NCBI GenBank assembly: GCA_013397115.1
Contig: VWZW01007672.1
Coordinates: forward strand, 185,492 to 249,491
Origin: Edolisoma coerulescens
Taxonomy: Eukaryota; Chordata; Aves; Passeriformes; Campephagidae
DNA length: 64,000 bases
Reading direction: 5' to 3'
The notes under the pieces are model-generated. The model had not been told where the DNA came from. It saw only the letters and a list, made by a program, of their open reading frames with translations, and searched no databases. The translations under genes were made by a program, and so were the position numbers. The stretch's first letter is position 1; the number at the start of each line of letters is the position of its first letter. Positions 12,196-24,337 of the stretch are shown here, piece after piece.

Positions 12196-13539
12196 TGTGC
12201 TTGGAGGACCTGCCTTGAAAGTGTTACCTGAGCAACAGAAGGGGGGAGGTGAAGAGGAGGGGTGTTGGAGCCTGTCCCCAAAAGGAGGGGTGTGCACAGG
12301 CAGCTCTGCACCCTCCACCGAGGCTCTGGGACCCCAGTCCCACCCCCAGGATGTCCTTTCCTCAAGGCTCTGTGTCACAGAGGGGTCACCTCCCCTCTCC
12401 TGGCATCCAGCTGAGCCCAGAGGCTGACACCCAGCAGGGGATTGGGGTGGGGAGAAGGAGATTTGGAGATGGGGAGGGCTTGTCCTGGCTTAGGGACTGA
12501 CCTTGCAACTGAGCAGCTCTGGCAGCCTCTGTGTTCCACTCCCAAGTCCTGTCAGTCATCCTAAATCTATTTTCCAGCCCATTTCTACACTGGCTTTGAT
12601 GACATGACTGGTTTAGTAGGCAAAAAATGACATTGTGTTCGACTGACAAGGCCCATTCCCCATGAACCCTTAGACTGGCATTGATTATATTCCTGCCTTT
12701 TGATTCTTTATTAACTGGAGCCTGTGTTTGCTTTTTCCGTGGTGCCAGGAAATCGCCCCGTAGGATTCGAGTCATTCTCTGTGCCCCCCTCCATTCTGCT
12801 GCAATTTAACCTTCTCAAATTTAACTATTTTAACAAATAGTAAAAAACCAACGGCAGTGAGGTAGGAATCTCCTCAGCTGAGTCTTTGACCCCTCTGTTT
12901 GCTCGTAATAAGTGGAGTATCCAAGGAGATGGTGTCCAGCAAGCTCCTCAGCCTTGTCATCCTCAAACACAGGGAAATTGCTTTGTCGTCTCAGAAGCCA
13001 CAAACAAACGTGTGCCGGTCTCCAGAGACAGATCATGAGCAGTTATTCAAATCTTCTGCCTTTTCTGAATCTTTGCAGCCCCCTTGACCGTGCCCACCTG
13101 CCGGAGTGCCTATGGAACAGTGCAGGGATGTTGTTTTTTCCTGTGTTTTCCCCGGGGTAAGCCTGGTTTCTGTATCCATGGCCTGTCCGTCAGCTGCTCT
13201 GTCCTGCTGACTGGTTGCCCCCTTTCCTGCTTTTCCATTTGATCCATTCTGGAGAAGGGGGGAGCTCTCTGTGTCCCAGCTGACAAACACCCAGCTGAAC
13301 GGGGCTCATTAGGTGAGGGGAGGGTGTGGGAGAAGCCTTTCAATGCCATTAACGGGAGGGAGCAATCAGGAAAAGGGTCGGGAATGGGAAGTCGAAGTTG
13401 TTTTCTGCATCGTGTCCCTCTCCTGGAGCAGGACTGGGTGGGGACAGCTGGGGACACCGGGGCAGGGACAGTGGCAGTCCTGGCAGGTGTGTGAGGGGCA
13501 GGAGGGGAGGCAGCAGGTCAGAGCCGCAGGAGCATCCAG

Positions 13540-13592
13540 CAGCTCCACCCTCCCACATCTGGCAGCTCCATCCTCTCACATCTGGCAGCTCC
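13540..13592 (+). repeat. 23-bp tandem duplication
   Basis: Two 23-base units (13540-13562 and 13563-13585) differ at two positions, with the start of a third. Core: CAGCTCCA(C/T)CCT. Confidence 0.85.
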
Positions 13593-15686
13593 CTCCCTGC
13601 TCCAGGAGGCTGCAGAGTCGGGATTGCTGCAGCTCTCGGGGGTTTTTGGGAGAGGAGAAAAGGAAGGGGGTGTGAGGAGCAGCCTGGAGCCCTCCCTGCT
13701 GCTGCAGCTGCCAGGGGACAGAAGGAGGACTGTCCCCTGTCCCTGCCCATGCACTTCTGGCCGGGTGGCAGGGAAGCAGAGCAGCTCCTCCTCACCCTGC
13801 CGTGCATCCCCATCCTCCGGAGACATCCAGGACACAGCTGCCCGCTGCAGTAAACACCCCGAAGGCAGCAGGAGACAAACAGGGCCCGGGGCACACGGCC
13901 AGGCAGAGTGAGACGTTCCCAGGAGTGCTGCTGGGGATTGTCGAGCAAATTAACTCTATTAACACAAATGATGAGAGCCTGAGCTGCAGTTCCTGGGCCT
14001 TCTATCTGACAGAATTCATCTGGTGGCTGCTTGTAATAGCGTGACCTTAATGGACTCATCAAGGGAGCGGGGCTGCATCCGTGGCTGAGCGTGGGTTTGG
14101 GAGCACGCTGCGCTCTGGGCAGGCTGCTGAGAGCAGGACAGGCACGCCCTGGTGTAATGGGCTGCAGGATCTGGCCCCTCCATCCCTCCAGGAGAGGCAA
14201 TTTCAAGTGTCATCACCTCCTCGAAGCTGTGCGGCAGAAGAAATAAATTACTAAAGGGATTTGATTGTTCATTACTCTGCCAAGCTGCAAGGAAATGAAG
14301 CAGAACTAAAATTAAGGGCTGTGAGGCAGAGGAAGTGCCAGAGAACATTTCCCTTCTTCTGCAGGGCTCATTTTCTCCTCCAGAAGAGGCTGGGGTGCTC
14401 CCCATCCTGCAAGGCTCTGGCTGGGGGAGGCAGGGGGGGTCTGTGGGGTTGGCCAAGCGAGCAGGGGAGAGGGCAGGTGGGTTTGGGGTGGATTGGTGGC
14501 AGCAAGGTTGTGTTTGCCCCTTCTTTGCTAGAGGGCCACAGAAAAGAAAAACCAGCCCAGGGAGAGGAACCTGTAGCGGATCTCCCACCAGAATTCTGCA
14601 GAATCCTCTTCCCTGCTGGGTCCCATGGGGTTAACACCCTGCTCCCACTGCTGCAGCCAAACCCCATCCTTGTTAGTGGCCACTGGCAGCACAAAAACGG
14701 AGGTCACCGGGGGCTAGGGCCACATTCCAGACATGTTTTTGTGGCCAGTAGCTCTTTAACCAGATGTCATTTAACCAAGGATGGTGCTTCCTGCAGGGGA
14801 GGAGAGGAGAGGGACAAACTGGTCATTACTGGGCAGAGCCTTGCATGGCAAAGCCATTCCCTGGCTGGAATGTGTGTGAAATCCCTCTAAAGCCAAACAC
14901 ATCCCGGTGTCCACTTCAAAGCAGGCACCCCAGGGAGGGCTGGATCCACACACTGCACTTCCAGGCTCTCCCAAAACCTCATCAGAGGCTGGAGAGTGGT
15001 TTGAAAAGCCTCAAAGTGCCAGTTGGGCTGGCAAAAATGACAGAGGGAAGGAGAGTGGTCAGGGATCTTCAAGGGATGCTGTGATCAGTACCCAGACAGG
15101 GGGATGAGCTGAGGAGCCAGGGGATACCCAGATTCCTGGGCTTCAGTGGAAAGGAATTGGAGAGGGGATGGAGGGATCCCCACTTGTGGGAGGGAGAGAA
15201 AGGACAGTGCAGAGGGGTCTGGGGAATTTGTTTAACCACCCTGGGGACACTGGTTTTTGTCCCCATCACACAGACAGTAAAACCAGGACACTCCCAGCAC
15301 CCCTTTGCAGGGACCAGCAGCGCCGTGTGGGAGGTGAGCAGCACATTTTGGGGGCCCAGCCTGTGCAGAGGGGGATTTCCAGGGACACGAGGCAGTGTCA
15401 GGATGGCAGCCATGCCTTGGCACTCGCCTGGGTGGTGGCCGATTGTGCAAGTGAGACTTACATCAACAAACACCCCGATGGGAGAGGCTGTGACGGCTCT
15501 GAAAATTCCATCTGACTTGTGTCAGGGCACGGAGGCAGAAGCAGCAGCTCTGCCTTCGTTTTGGTGTTTAACCTTCAGCTGGCTGCGCTGCAAAATGTGG
15601 AATAGGTCAAGATTATCTCGAGTCAGGATGTTCCTTGCTGTCAGACCTTTGTAGGCTTTCAAGCCTAATCAGGAAGAAAGGAGACC

Positions 15687-15867
15687 TAATCAGGGGAGCA
15701 GGCAGCGTCCCCCAGCCAAGGACATGCTGGAAATAACAAGTTTTAAGGCTGTGGCAAATGAAGATGTTGTTGTCTATCAGGGGAACAGGCAGCAGATAGC
15801 ATCCCTTACTCCAGGACCTCTGGAACTTACAAGCCTTAAGGATGTGTGAAATCAAGATGTTGATGGA
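15687..15867. repeat. diverged repeat of two related units of about 90 bp, possibly from a transposable element
   Basis: Unit one (about 15687-15773) and unit two (about 15774-15867) share ATCAGGGG(A/G)(A/G)CAGGCAGC, a GGAC...CTGGAA block, ACAAG(C/T)(T/C)TTAAGG and an AAGATGTTG end. A fragment similar to the middle (CAAGCCTAATCAGG) precedes unit one. The stretch to about 16030 has a composition unlike its neighbours. I cannot assign a family; an old LTR or a plain tandem duplication both fit. An 89-codon minus-strand frame over it (15613-15882) shows the duplication at protein level, but I do not consider it a gene. Confidence 0.5.
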
Positions 15868-17901
15868 TGTCTGTGTGTACATTGCTAACTTGGCAGAACA
15901 TTCAAGGCCTATGTGTCCTGTAGCTGAACTGTCTTCATTATAATACTGAAAATTACCTCAAAAAGACCCTGCCCAGGTGAAGACTCTTCCCCTGAGCATG
16001 AGTAGAAATTTGCTGGGGGTTACATAACTCGCATGGGAATTACTAATGTGGTGCTTTTGTCTCCAAGTGAAGCCCAGACACTCCTCCTGCTCAGAAAACC
16101 CTGCCAGCCACCTTTCCTAACCAAATAATTCACCTTCCCCGAGCTGAGGTCCAGCTGCCCCCATTCCTCTCCCCAGATGAGCAGCACTTGGAGACAGAGC
16201 TGGGTGTGGATCCTGAGGGGGTGAAGTGGTGCTGCAAACCCCATGGAACGTGGGTTTGTGTTTGCACAGGGCAGGATCTCACTGTCACCTCCACTGTCAC
16301 CTGGTCACCGCCACTGCAGCGAGGGGAGGTCTGAGCTGGGGCAGCGTCTGAGGGGGCCTCGGTGGGAGCAGAATGAGAGGCTCTGTTCCCCTTCTCTCCA
16401 CTTCAGGCCAGGTCCAAAGGCTGTGAGGATTTTGGACCCCGGGAAAGCTGCTGCTGAAGGGCTGAAGGCACTTCAACCTCCCACACTCCTGGTCCAGCAC
16501 CACTGGTGCAGCTTTCCCAGCTGTGGCTTGCCCTCCTTAATCCCTTTTATCCTCGGGCTGCTGGGCTGTCCCTGGCAGGGATTCACTGAACCTGCACAGC
16601 CCAGAGAGTGGCCCCCAGGGAAAACCACCCCACCTCTCCTCCCCCAGACTTCAGATCCCTCTCAAACCCCCAGTGCCTTGCAAGCCCTGCTGTTTATCCT
16701 CCCCTTTGGTCTATCAGCTCCACCAGCTCAGCTCGGGCTCTCCTGGGAACAGCTTTCCATTAACCCTTTGCAAACAAAAGGCATCACAGCAAGGCTGCGG
16801 GGACCAGCTTGTGCCTAGGGGTGTGTGTTCTACCGGAGCGTGTCTCAAATTAGCCAATCCTGCTCCTGCCTTCAGAACCAAACCGGGGAAGTATTTGTTC
16901 TGCCAAGCTTTTCAACTCGGTTTAATTTAGCTCTGTGAACTCGTCTCGGGCTCCCTGGAACGTGTCAGGTGGGGTGCATTATAAATATGCATCATCTGAG
17001 CTCATTGTCTCGCTCCAAGGACCAGCAGAGACTCCTTCCACCGTGCCAGGGTGCCAATCCAGGTTGGGGACAGGCTGAAATTTGGGCTGGCACTGCACGG
17101 GGACAGGGTGCTTTGCTGTGAACGCTGCGAGCAGGGGTGGATGGAGCACCGAGGCTGCACTAAATCCAGCAAGGCTGGCTGCTCCAGGAGCTTCAGAGGT
17201 GCCAGCACAACGAGAAGGATCACGATCCCTGCCCGTGGCTCTGCAACGTGGCCGTGGGCAGGGCAGGCCCTTGCTGAGTGCCTTGGCCAGCCAGCCGTGA
17301 AATGGATGGGGATTTGCTCGCTGTGGGGAGGTGATAAATGGAAAGGGAACCCTGCTCTGGCATTGGTTATGGGTGCAGGCAGATCTTTGTCAGAGGTGTT
17401 GCGTGCTGTCGTGGTGGTTTGCTGGGAAGCGAAGAGGGATCAGGTTGGATTTAGGAGGGGGCAAAGACAGGAGAAGGGTGTGCAGCTCTCTTGGAGCAAA
17501 TTAGCTCCACTCAGAGCTGCTGCCAACCAGCCCTGAGACTGGCCCAGCTTCCAGACTCACCTGGGGGATGCAGGTCGGTGCCTCAGCAGTGAGACAGGGC
17601 TCAGGCTCTCCTTGGGGCTGCTGAATTCATGGCAGACACTCAGAGCAGAGAAAATACCAGTGTGAGGCCCAGACCTCTCCCCCACATGAAGCCTTCCTGC
17701 CTGCCCGGACCCCATCCCACAGCTCTGCCTCTCCCCATCTGCTCAGGATGTCACTGTGGGTGCCCCAAGTGCAGAATGAGCCATCTGAGCCCGGCTTTAC
17801 AAAGCCAAACCCAGACAGGCCCAGACCCTCGGTGGGGAGGTAGCATATCCTGCTCTCAAGCCCTGATCCCAAGAACAGCCAGGCTGCTTCATGATCCCAA
17901 T

Positions 17902-17949
17902 GTCCCAGCAAACGTCCCAGTAAATGTCCCAGTAAAGGCCCCAGCCACT
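17902..17949 (+). repeat. 12-bp minisatellite, 4 copies
   Basis: Four consecutive units of the form GTCCCAGTAAAT; the first three are closest and the last is diverged. Confidence 0.85.
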
Positions 17950-18834
17950 CCAGTAGCTCTGAGGAAAGAGACCTCACTTCCAAAAGTGTGACAGACGCCC
18001 ATCTCTCCTTTCCTTTCACAAATTCCTCCACACCAAGAGCCAGTGAGTCATTCCCACTCTGTCATACCCTTCCCTGGATGCTTTCCAGGGCATCCATCTC
18101 TGCCTGGCTGCTCGCTGCCCTGGGGAGCATCTCTCTCGTTCCCCTGCGAGCTGCCGGTCCCGCTGTGCCTCGCTGGTTATCGACTGCTGCTCCCCGCAGC
18201 CGATGGCTCTGTCCCTCGGTCCCTCCTCTGGGGACGCTGCCCTGGCTCTTGGCAGCAAATCACAGCCAGAGCCACCAGCCCCGGGGCTGCTGGGGATGTT
18301 GGGACCGAGGGTTTGTCACCATCAGTGCCATCAGCTCTGTGCTGGGACACACATCCCTGTCCAGCGGGCATCCCTCGCTCTCTGGGAGCAGCTGGCAGCG
18401 TTGGAATGTGGCTGAACCGAGCTCTGGGGCCAGTGAATTGTGGTCTCAGCACCTTGCAGAGTGTTTGAGTTGGGCTGCGTGGTGCAAAGACCTTCCTCTG
18501 CCGGCGGCTCCCTTCGGAAAGGGAAGCCCGCGCCGCCAGGTGACGGGGAGTGATGCCTCGTGGAGAGAGAACCACTTCCCTCCCTTCCCTGGGCCTGCCT
18601 CCATCTCCAGAAGAGCTGTGGGAGAACAAAGTAATGAACAAAACAGCTCTGAAAGAGACTGGGGGTGGGACGCCCTTCTTTTCTCCTTAATTGTAACGCT
18701 GTGAATTAATTCAGCTTGCAGCAGGAACGAGGAGTTTCCCAGCAGCCCTCAGACATCCAGATAAGGCTGAGCTGTTTGCTGAGCCCCTCTGGGTTCTCTG
18801 GTACCTGCCTCACTGCCAACTGCTTCACACAAAC

Positions 18835-18856
18835 TTTTTTTTTTTTTTTTTTTTTT
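18835..18856 (+). repeat. poly(T), 22 bases
   Basis: An uninterrupted T run. No SINE-like or LINE-like body is recognisable next to it. Confidence 0.97.
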
Positions 18857-19490
18857 GGGAGAGTTTTAAATTATTCAAGCATGACACAGAGCACGGGGGT
18901 TTGCATTCTTAATTGGCAAAGCCTTTTCCCACTCCCGTCTGGAGGCCCCTGAGCTGTCCTGCCAATTTATTCTGATCCTGACTCACGAGCCTTGCAAACA
19001 TCTTCCCAGGGCTGCCCAAAAGCCCTGTCAGTGGAACTGAATCCTCAGCTGGCACTTCTGGGCATCTCCTGAGCCTTCCCTGGTGTTCTCTTTGGCTTGA
19101 AATGCCCCTTCTTGCAGCCACCCTGACCTCCAGAAAAGCCTGGTGGTGCCCTCCAAACTGTACCAACCACAGCTCTTGCCCAGGGGGAAATAAACAGGGG
19201 ATATAGATGAGAAAATAGGTTAAAAAGGGGGGAAAAAAAGAAGGAAGAGCAAGCATAAACGAAGGTTTCTCTCTAATTCTCATTTTCTTCTGTCCTCTGC
19301 ACTTTCTTGCTCTCTCAGGACCTTCTTCTCTCATTTCTCTTCCTCATCTCCCGGGGTTTCCTCTCCTTGCCAGCAATTAGCCCCGTCACCTCTCACATCT
19401 CCCTGCCGGGACCCCTGCAAAGCCGTGCCCAACTCTTTCGGGTGGCTCAGACTGTCCTCAGCAAGGAGAGCTGCACCTGCAGGGGCAGGG

Positions 19491-19565
19491 TTTGCTGTCA
19501 CAGGGCTTGTTGTCACTGGGTTTGCTGTCACAGGCTTTGTTGTCACAGGGTTTGCTGTCACAGGG
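19491..19565 (+). repeat. 15-bp minisatellite, 5 copies
   Basis: Five head-to-tail units of (T/C)TTG(C/T)TGTCAC(A/T)GG(G/C). Positions 5 alternate C/T in the first four units, suggesting a 30-bp higher-order unit. The 15-base period keeps frames open on both strands and makes repetitive false peptides. Confidence 0.95.
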
Positions 19566-20048
19566 TTTGGTCCTTGTCCCCACAAGGCCACCCAGGCCTG
19601 GGATGGGCTCTGACACCGGGATGTTCACACAGAGAGCCTGGAAAGGAGGAGGGACTCTCACAGCACCCCAAACCATCTGCAACTCTCCTTGTGCTCCTTC
19701 ATTCTTCACTCTCCTCCACCCCTCACCATTTTCACCCATTGCCCCGCATTTACCTCTCCCTCTTCTGCTGTATTTCCCCCTCTCTAAATTTTCCCAGCCC
19801 TTTCCCGCTATCACCCAGCCTCAGTGGAGCTCCTGGACATCCATTTTATTTATTTATTTCCTTTCCCTCTTTCTCCTTCCACCCCCTTCTCCCCACACAC
19901 ACCTGATTTACAGCGGCAGCAGGAGGCTGATGTTCTCTGCTCAGTCTCTGCTCCATCCCTGCCATCCCCAGAGCCATTAGGAGCCAATCCATCACGGGAA
20001 TGCCCCAGCCAAAGCAACTGGGACATCCTTTACAGCCACAACCCCAAC

Positions 20049-20086
20049 NNNNNNNNNNNNNNNNNNNNNNNNNNNNNNNNNNNNNN
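20049..20086. other. assembly gap (38 N)
   Basis: A run of N inside the long intron. Confidence 0.99.
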
Positions 20087-20996
20087 GTGGGAGCTGGGAG
20101 AGAGCTGCCTGGAGGCACGAATATTATTTACAAGGTGTTGTGGCTTATGGAGGAGGGAAGAGGAAGAGAAGTGGCTGCCCCCCAGAGTTGTGATGGCTGC
20201 AGCACCCTCTCCACCAGAGACACGCAGCTCGGAGCTCTTCATTAAGGAGCAGGGAAGGTGGGGAGGGGGGATGGATGCTGCCCGATGGATGCTCTGGGGT
20301 GGTGCAGTTTTGGCACGAGAGAAGCAGGCTGGTGTGGGAAAGGGATGGGGAGCAGTGTCAGAGCAACCCCCAGGGAGAATCCCTCGGCGGCAGCGAGGTC
20401 CCAGCGTGGGGCTGGGAGCTCCAGGGCTCTGTGAAATTCGGGATGGAGCAGAGCAGGGTTCCCAGGGAGATGTTTGCACACCTCAGTTCACTCCTGGATG
20501 ACAGCAGCAAATCTGAGAGCTGGGCAAGGCTGGCTGGGAGGGGAGATCTGGGAATACTCCCTTGGAAAGGTTCCAGCAGAGCCCTTTTGCCTTTTCACCT
20601 GGCACGGGGAGGGTTCAGGAGAAGCAAGTGCTGCATCTGTGTTGGGGAAGTGGCACTAAAAGGCAGGTTTTTCACCCTGAAAAGTCCTGTATTTGTCGTC
20701 CTGCGTGGTTTGGGAATGTGTGCAGATGTTTTATAGCCACACACATTTTGGTTTATTACTTTGCACAGGGAAAGTGGGCCGAATTCCAAGGCCTCAGGGA
20801 TGGGTAGTTTAGGGGAGACACTGGTACCCAAAGCCATAATTGCTGCAGAATAAGGTCCATGAGCCCAATCTGGTCTCCAGGAGCAGCCAGTAGCCAGGAC
20901 ATTAAGAAAAGTACAAAAATTAGATGTGACAGACGAGTTCTACAAAGCCCCTTGTTCCCTCATCCCCATCTTGCTCCCCTCCCCTGAATACCTTTT

Positions 20997-21023
20997 CCTC
21001 CTCCTCCTCCTCCTTCTTCCTCC
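20997..21023 (+). repeat. (CTC)n microsatellite
   Basis: An imperfect CTC/CTT run in a pyrimidine-rich stretch. Confidence 0.9.
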
Positions 21024-21817
21024 ATCCCAATTATCTCCTCCTTTCATCACTGCCGGAGTTGTAAGTACAAAGTACCAATTAGCTAGTTTTCAAGTTTAAT
21101 TAGGTTGGAAGGTAGAGCAAATTAAATCCTTTTATCGCAGGTTTCAAAGCGCTTTCCCGTCGGGCCCACGGGATGGGTTTCCTTTGGATGAGGCCCGTGT
21201 TTGTCACTGAGGAGCTGGCCCAGGTCACAGAGCAGGGGATGAAATGCAACACTGGGTCTATCTCCCTCCTGCCCCTAAATCCTGCACTCAGGACATCTTC
21301 CTTTGGAGCGATTGGGGGTGCACAAACCTCTGCTCCACCTCAATAAATCGAGCATTTCTCCTCAGCTCACTTTCAGAACATTCCAGCAGCACCAGGAATT
21401 CAGCGAGGACGCTGTGACAAAGCCCAGCAGAAGGCTTTCAAAACACTTCAACAGTATCAAGCAGCAGGTCCACATGAATGCTTGGAAGCACCTTTATTCC
21501 CTAAACCCTTCTTCCTTTGAGGCCTGAACAAAGGCAGGAAAGCGGATCCAGGAATAAACACCTGAAGATGAAATGGCAGAGCGGGTTGGGGAAGGGTTTA
21601 ACTCTTGGAGACACGATGGTAGCCACGGTTTCTGTTCCTCTTGAGCTCCGAGCTCTGCTCTTCCATAGGATCTGGCTCCCTCCACGGAGCTGCTGGGCAG
21701 GGACACTGGGGAAACCTTCGGAATTCATCCTCACCTCTGCTGCTGGAATCCCTGGTGGCACCAGCCGTGTTTGCCGGTGCTCTAACCCTCTCCCCTGTGC
21801 TTCCCCGTGTGTTGCAG

Positions 21818-21965
21818 ACAAGCCACTACCTCAGAGTGCCCCGGGAGGCATCATTGGCATCGTGGGAGGCGTCATCGCCGCCGTCTTCATCATCGGCGTG
21901 GCCGTCACCGTCATCATCGTCTACAGGCGGCAGCAGAAGAGCCGCTCCCAGACTGACAACGACCT
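21818..21965 (+). CDS. NECTIN1: nectin-1 alternative (beta-type) transmembrane exon
   Basis: The acceptor GTGTGTTGCAG (21807-21817) precedes a phase-1 exon whose first codon is an upstream G plus AC (Asp). This is the same phase and upstream base that the alpha exon needs, so both can follow one ectodomain donor. It encodes 50 residues: a short stem DKPLPQSAPG, a glycine-rich hydrophobic helix beginning GGIIGIVGGVIAAVF, and the stop-transfer YRRQQKSRSQTDNDL. The donor is CT|GTGAGT; the last codon is split and completed by the G opening the 23811 exon. The stem and RRQQKS region resemble the nectin-2 alpha and nectin-1 beta (HIgR) tails as I remember them. A type I membrane anchor is clear. 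Isoform naming rests on memory of the mammalian gene. Confidence 0.9.
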
Positions 21966-23810
21966 GTGAGTAGCAGAATCCCGGCCCGCCGAGGGTGCAG
22001 GAGCTGTGGGGATGGGGGGCAGCACCTCTGGCCCTTCCCCTGCCCGCACAACGGGAAAACTTGGCAGCAGAACATTTTCCTGCTGTTTCTGTCTCATTTC
22101 TCTGCTCTGCTTCCCTCCCTCGGGGTTTCCTGGTGCTCCCCATCCTGCTCTCTCCTGTTTGTGAGCTCCTGTCACAAGCCCGAGGTGGCAGCTGGAGCAC
22201 AGGGATGCCCCCCAGGTGCTGGGTTTGCTGTGGCACATCCTTGGGGCAGAGGCTCTGTCCCCTCCATGGGTAAGGAGGATCCTGTTGCTCCTTTCTCAAT
22301 GGCTTCAGGCTCCTGAATGAGACTGAACCACATCCTGCCCTCCGAGAGGGGTCTCTGACACACCCTGAGCTCCTCTGAATGCACCCCAAAGAGTCTGGGA
22401 AGGGCTCACATCCACCAGCATCGCAGTTTTGGGCCGATGGGTGACACAAACTCAGGCCATGGCAGGGACAGAGGCCACCACAGGGGCTCCTCGTGGGCAG
22501 GACTTGCTTTGCTCTGCCCAGCACAGGGCAGCAGAGATCCCAGGCAGGGAATGAAGTGGTGTGGAGGTCACTTTGTGCAGCAGAAACATCTTCAGGAGCA
22601 TTCACCCTGGGCTCTGCTGAACAGCTCTATCTTGTCACCAGCTCCTCACCCCCTCTCTCCCTCCCCACCTCGCAGCTCAGAGGTTGCTTTTATGTTCCCC
22701 CACCCCTCACCTCATTGTTGTTACACCTCGGGCACATTTTGTGCTCCATTTAATCCCATTTGAGAGAGGGCACTGGAGGATAGCAGGAGAGGCAGGGGAG
22801 AGGAGCGGGGGGAGTGGCAGGAGAGGCAGAAAGGCTCACAAACAGCAACAAAAAAATAGCACCACAAGGTGAAATTGCATCAACAGCAGCGGGCCTGTGA
22901 TGGAGATGCATTCTGACAATCCACTTCCCACAATGGCCCTCCACCAGGCTCGGGGAAGAGCCACTTTAGCTGAGAATAGAAACACAGCCGTGCCCTACTC
23001 CGCAGAGGTGCTGCCTCTATTGTGGAGGCTGATCCCGGAGGTAATAGCATTTCTTTTCTGTAGAGCCAGGAAGTCAATGTTCTACAGAGCCCCGGGGACC
23101 TGCTCTGCCCTCCCTGCCACCAACACATTCCGGTCCCACGCTGGAATCCAAGGGAAGGCGCCCATCTCCGTCAGAGCTGGTGGAGCCTGCACGGAGAGGA
23201 GGGAGCAGAGGGGAGCCAGCTAATTAGTGGATCAGAGTTTTAATAAGTTTTGTAAAAGGATTAGACACATCTGTGCATGTGAACAGAATGTGCAGAGACA
23301 GTCTCTAGGCTGGGATTAGCGTGGCTGCCAGTCCCGATGCTGTGGGCTAAAAGCTGATCCTTGGCGAGGGTCGGGGATGAATGTCCCTGCCTGGCAGAGC
23401 ACGGCCGTGAGCAGGATTCAGGTTCCTACTGGGAAGCCCGTGGCAGGGCTACCATCCCAGAGAAGCTGCCAGGCTGGGGCTGGCATTGCCCTGTTGTCAC
23501 TTCCCAGCACTTCCCAGCCACAGCACAAACCACCTCCCAAGGGTGATGTGGAGCCCTTCCCAAGCAGGGTTCCCAGCTGCACCCTCAGGATCGGCAACCC
23601 GACCTGGGGATTCACCTGGGACAGGCACAGAGTGCCAGGAGGGAGTTTATTTCCATTACCAGTTCTAATTGGGGTGAGGAAAAGGGCACAGGGGACTTCC
23701 TGAGGATAATCTATGTGATTGTATTGGCACTTTGGTGACAAACACAATCAAACCCTTCAGCACATCATTTTCTCCTGCTTTCTGCTCAGCAGCCTCTTCT
23801 TTCCCTGCAG
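21966..23810 (+). other. NECTIN1: intron
   Basis: Begins GTGAGTAG and ends TTCTTTCCCTGCAG. No exon or transposon is recognised inside. Splitting the Leu codon CT|G across it restores the frame exactly. Confidence 0.88.
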
Positions 23811-23898
23811 GATTGACCTGCCTCCATCCCACAAACCTGCCCCTCCACCAAAGAGGAAACAGGACATGAAAAGCCACCTGACTCCAGAAGACATCCAG
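23811..23898 (+). CDS. NECTIN1: nectin-1 beta-type cytoplasmic exon 1
   Basis: This 88-base exon has a strong acceptor (CTTTCCCTGCAG) and donor (CCAG|GTAAAA). Its first base completes the split Leu, and 29 codons follow, starting IDLPPSHKPAPPPKRKQ and ending HLTPEDIQ, in phase 0. The proline- and lysine-rich segment could be an SH3-type ligand (PAPPPKRK). P-E-D-I-Q followed by V-V-H-L-D in the next exon matches the nectin-2 alpha tail as I recall it, which supports homology with the short-tail nectin isoforms. It acts only as a linker in the cytoplasmic tail. Confidence 0.9.
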
Positions 23899-24337
23899 GT
23901 AAAAACCTGCAAATTCCTGCCTCTGGCATGGAAAATTCATTCCAAGCAGTGCCCACAGTGCCTGGATTTTGGGAAATGGGGGTTGCAAGGGCTTGAGTTT
24001 GAGGGGCAGAAAGTAAGGATTTCTCAAGGCCAGGTTGGGGCTCCGAGCAACTTGGTCTAGTGGGAGGATGGAACTAAATTATCTTTAAGGTCCTTTCCAA
24101 CCCAAGCTGTTCTATGATTCTGTGATTCCATGACTCTGTGACTTGTCCCCCCAGAATTCCCAGAGTCTAGCACTAATTGAAAACTGCAATTTGGATTCTG
24201 CTCCGCCCCTTTTGGGATATTGAATGCTGAAGGGGCTGGTGCTTGGCTGTGGTGCCACCTGAGGCAGAGGCTGCCCCGAGCTGTACCAGAGGATAACCCT
24301 CGCTCCTCTCATCCCTCTTCTCTCCCCTCTGCTCCAG
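23899..24337 (+). other. NECTIN1: 439-base intron containing a CR1 fragment
   Basis: Begins GTAAAAAC and ends CTGCTCCAG. A CR1 3' fragment fills its middle. Confidence 0.88.
24024..24142 (+). mobile_element. CR1 LINE 3' end
   Basis: It carries the CR1 3' signature: CAAGGCCAGGTTGGGGCT, GAGCAACTTGGTCTAG, TCTTTAAGGTCCTTTCCAAC and a terminal run of degenerate ATTCTGTG octamers. It is 5'-truncated, as is usual for this family. Confidence 0.92.

Larger units (their letters stand above)
8046..21817 (+). other. NECTIN1: 13.8 kb intron between the alpha exon and the alternative transmembrane exon
   Basis: I find no exon here that continues a recognisable protein. Contents include simple repeats, three small minisatellites, one diverged repeat with two related units, an AT-rich island at 11960-12195, a 22-base T run and an assembly gap. 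The open frames are G/C-rich, low-complexity and overlap each other on both strands, as expected of non-coding avian DNA. Confidence 0.75.

Noticed and set aside
13349..14206. 285-codon minus-strand frame
   Set aside because: It is open because the region is G/C-rich and has the 23-bp duplication. Overlapping frames on the other strand are equally open and the peptide has no family resemblance.
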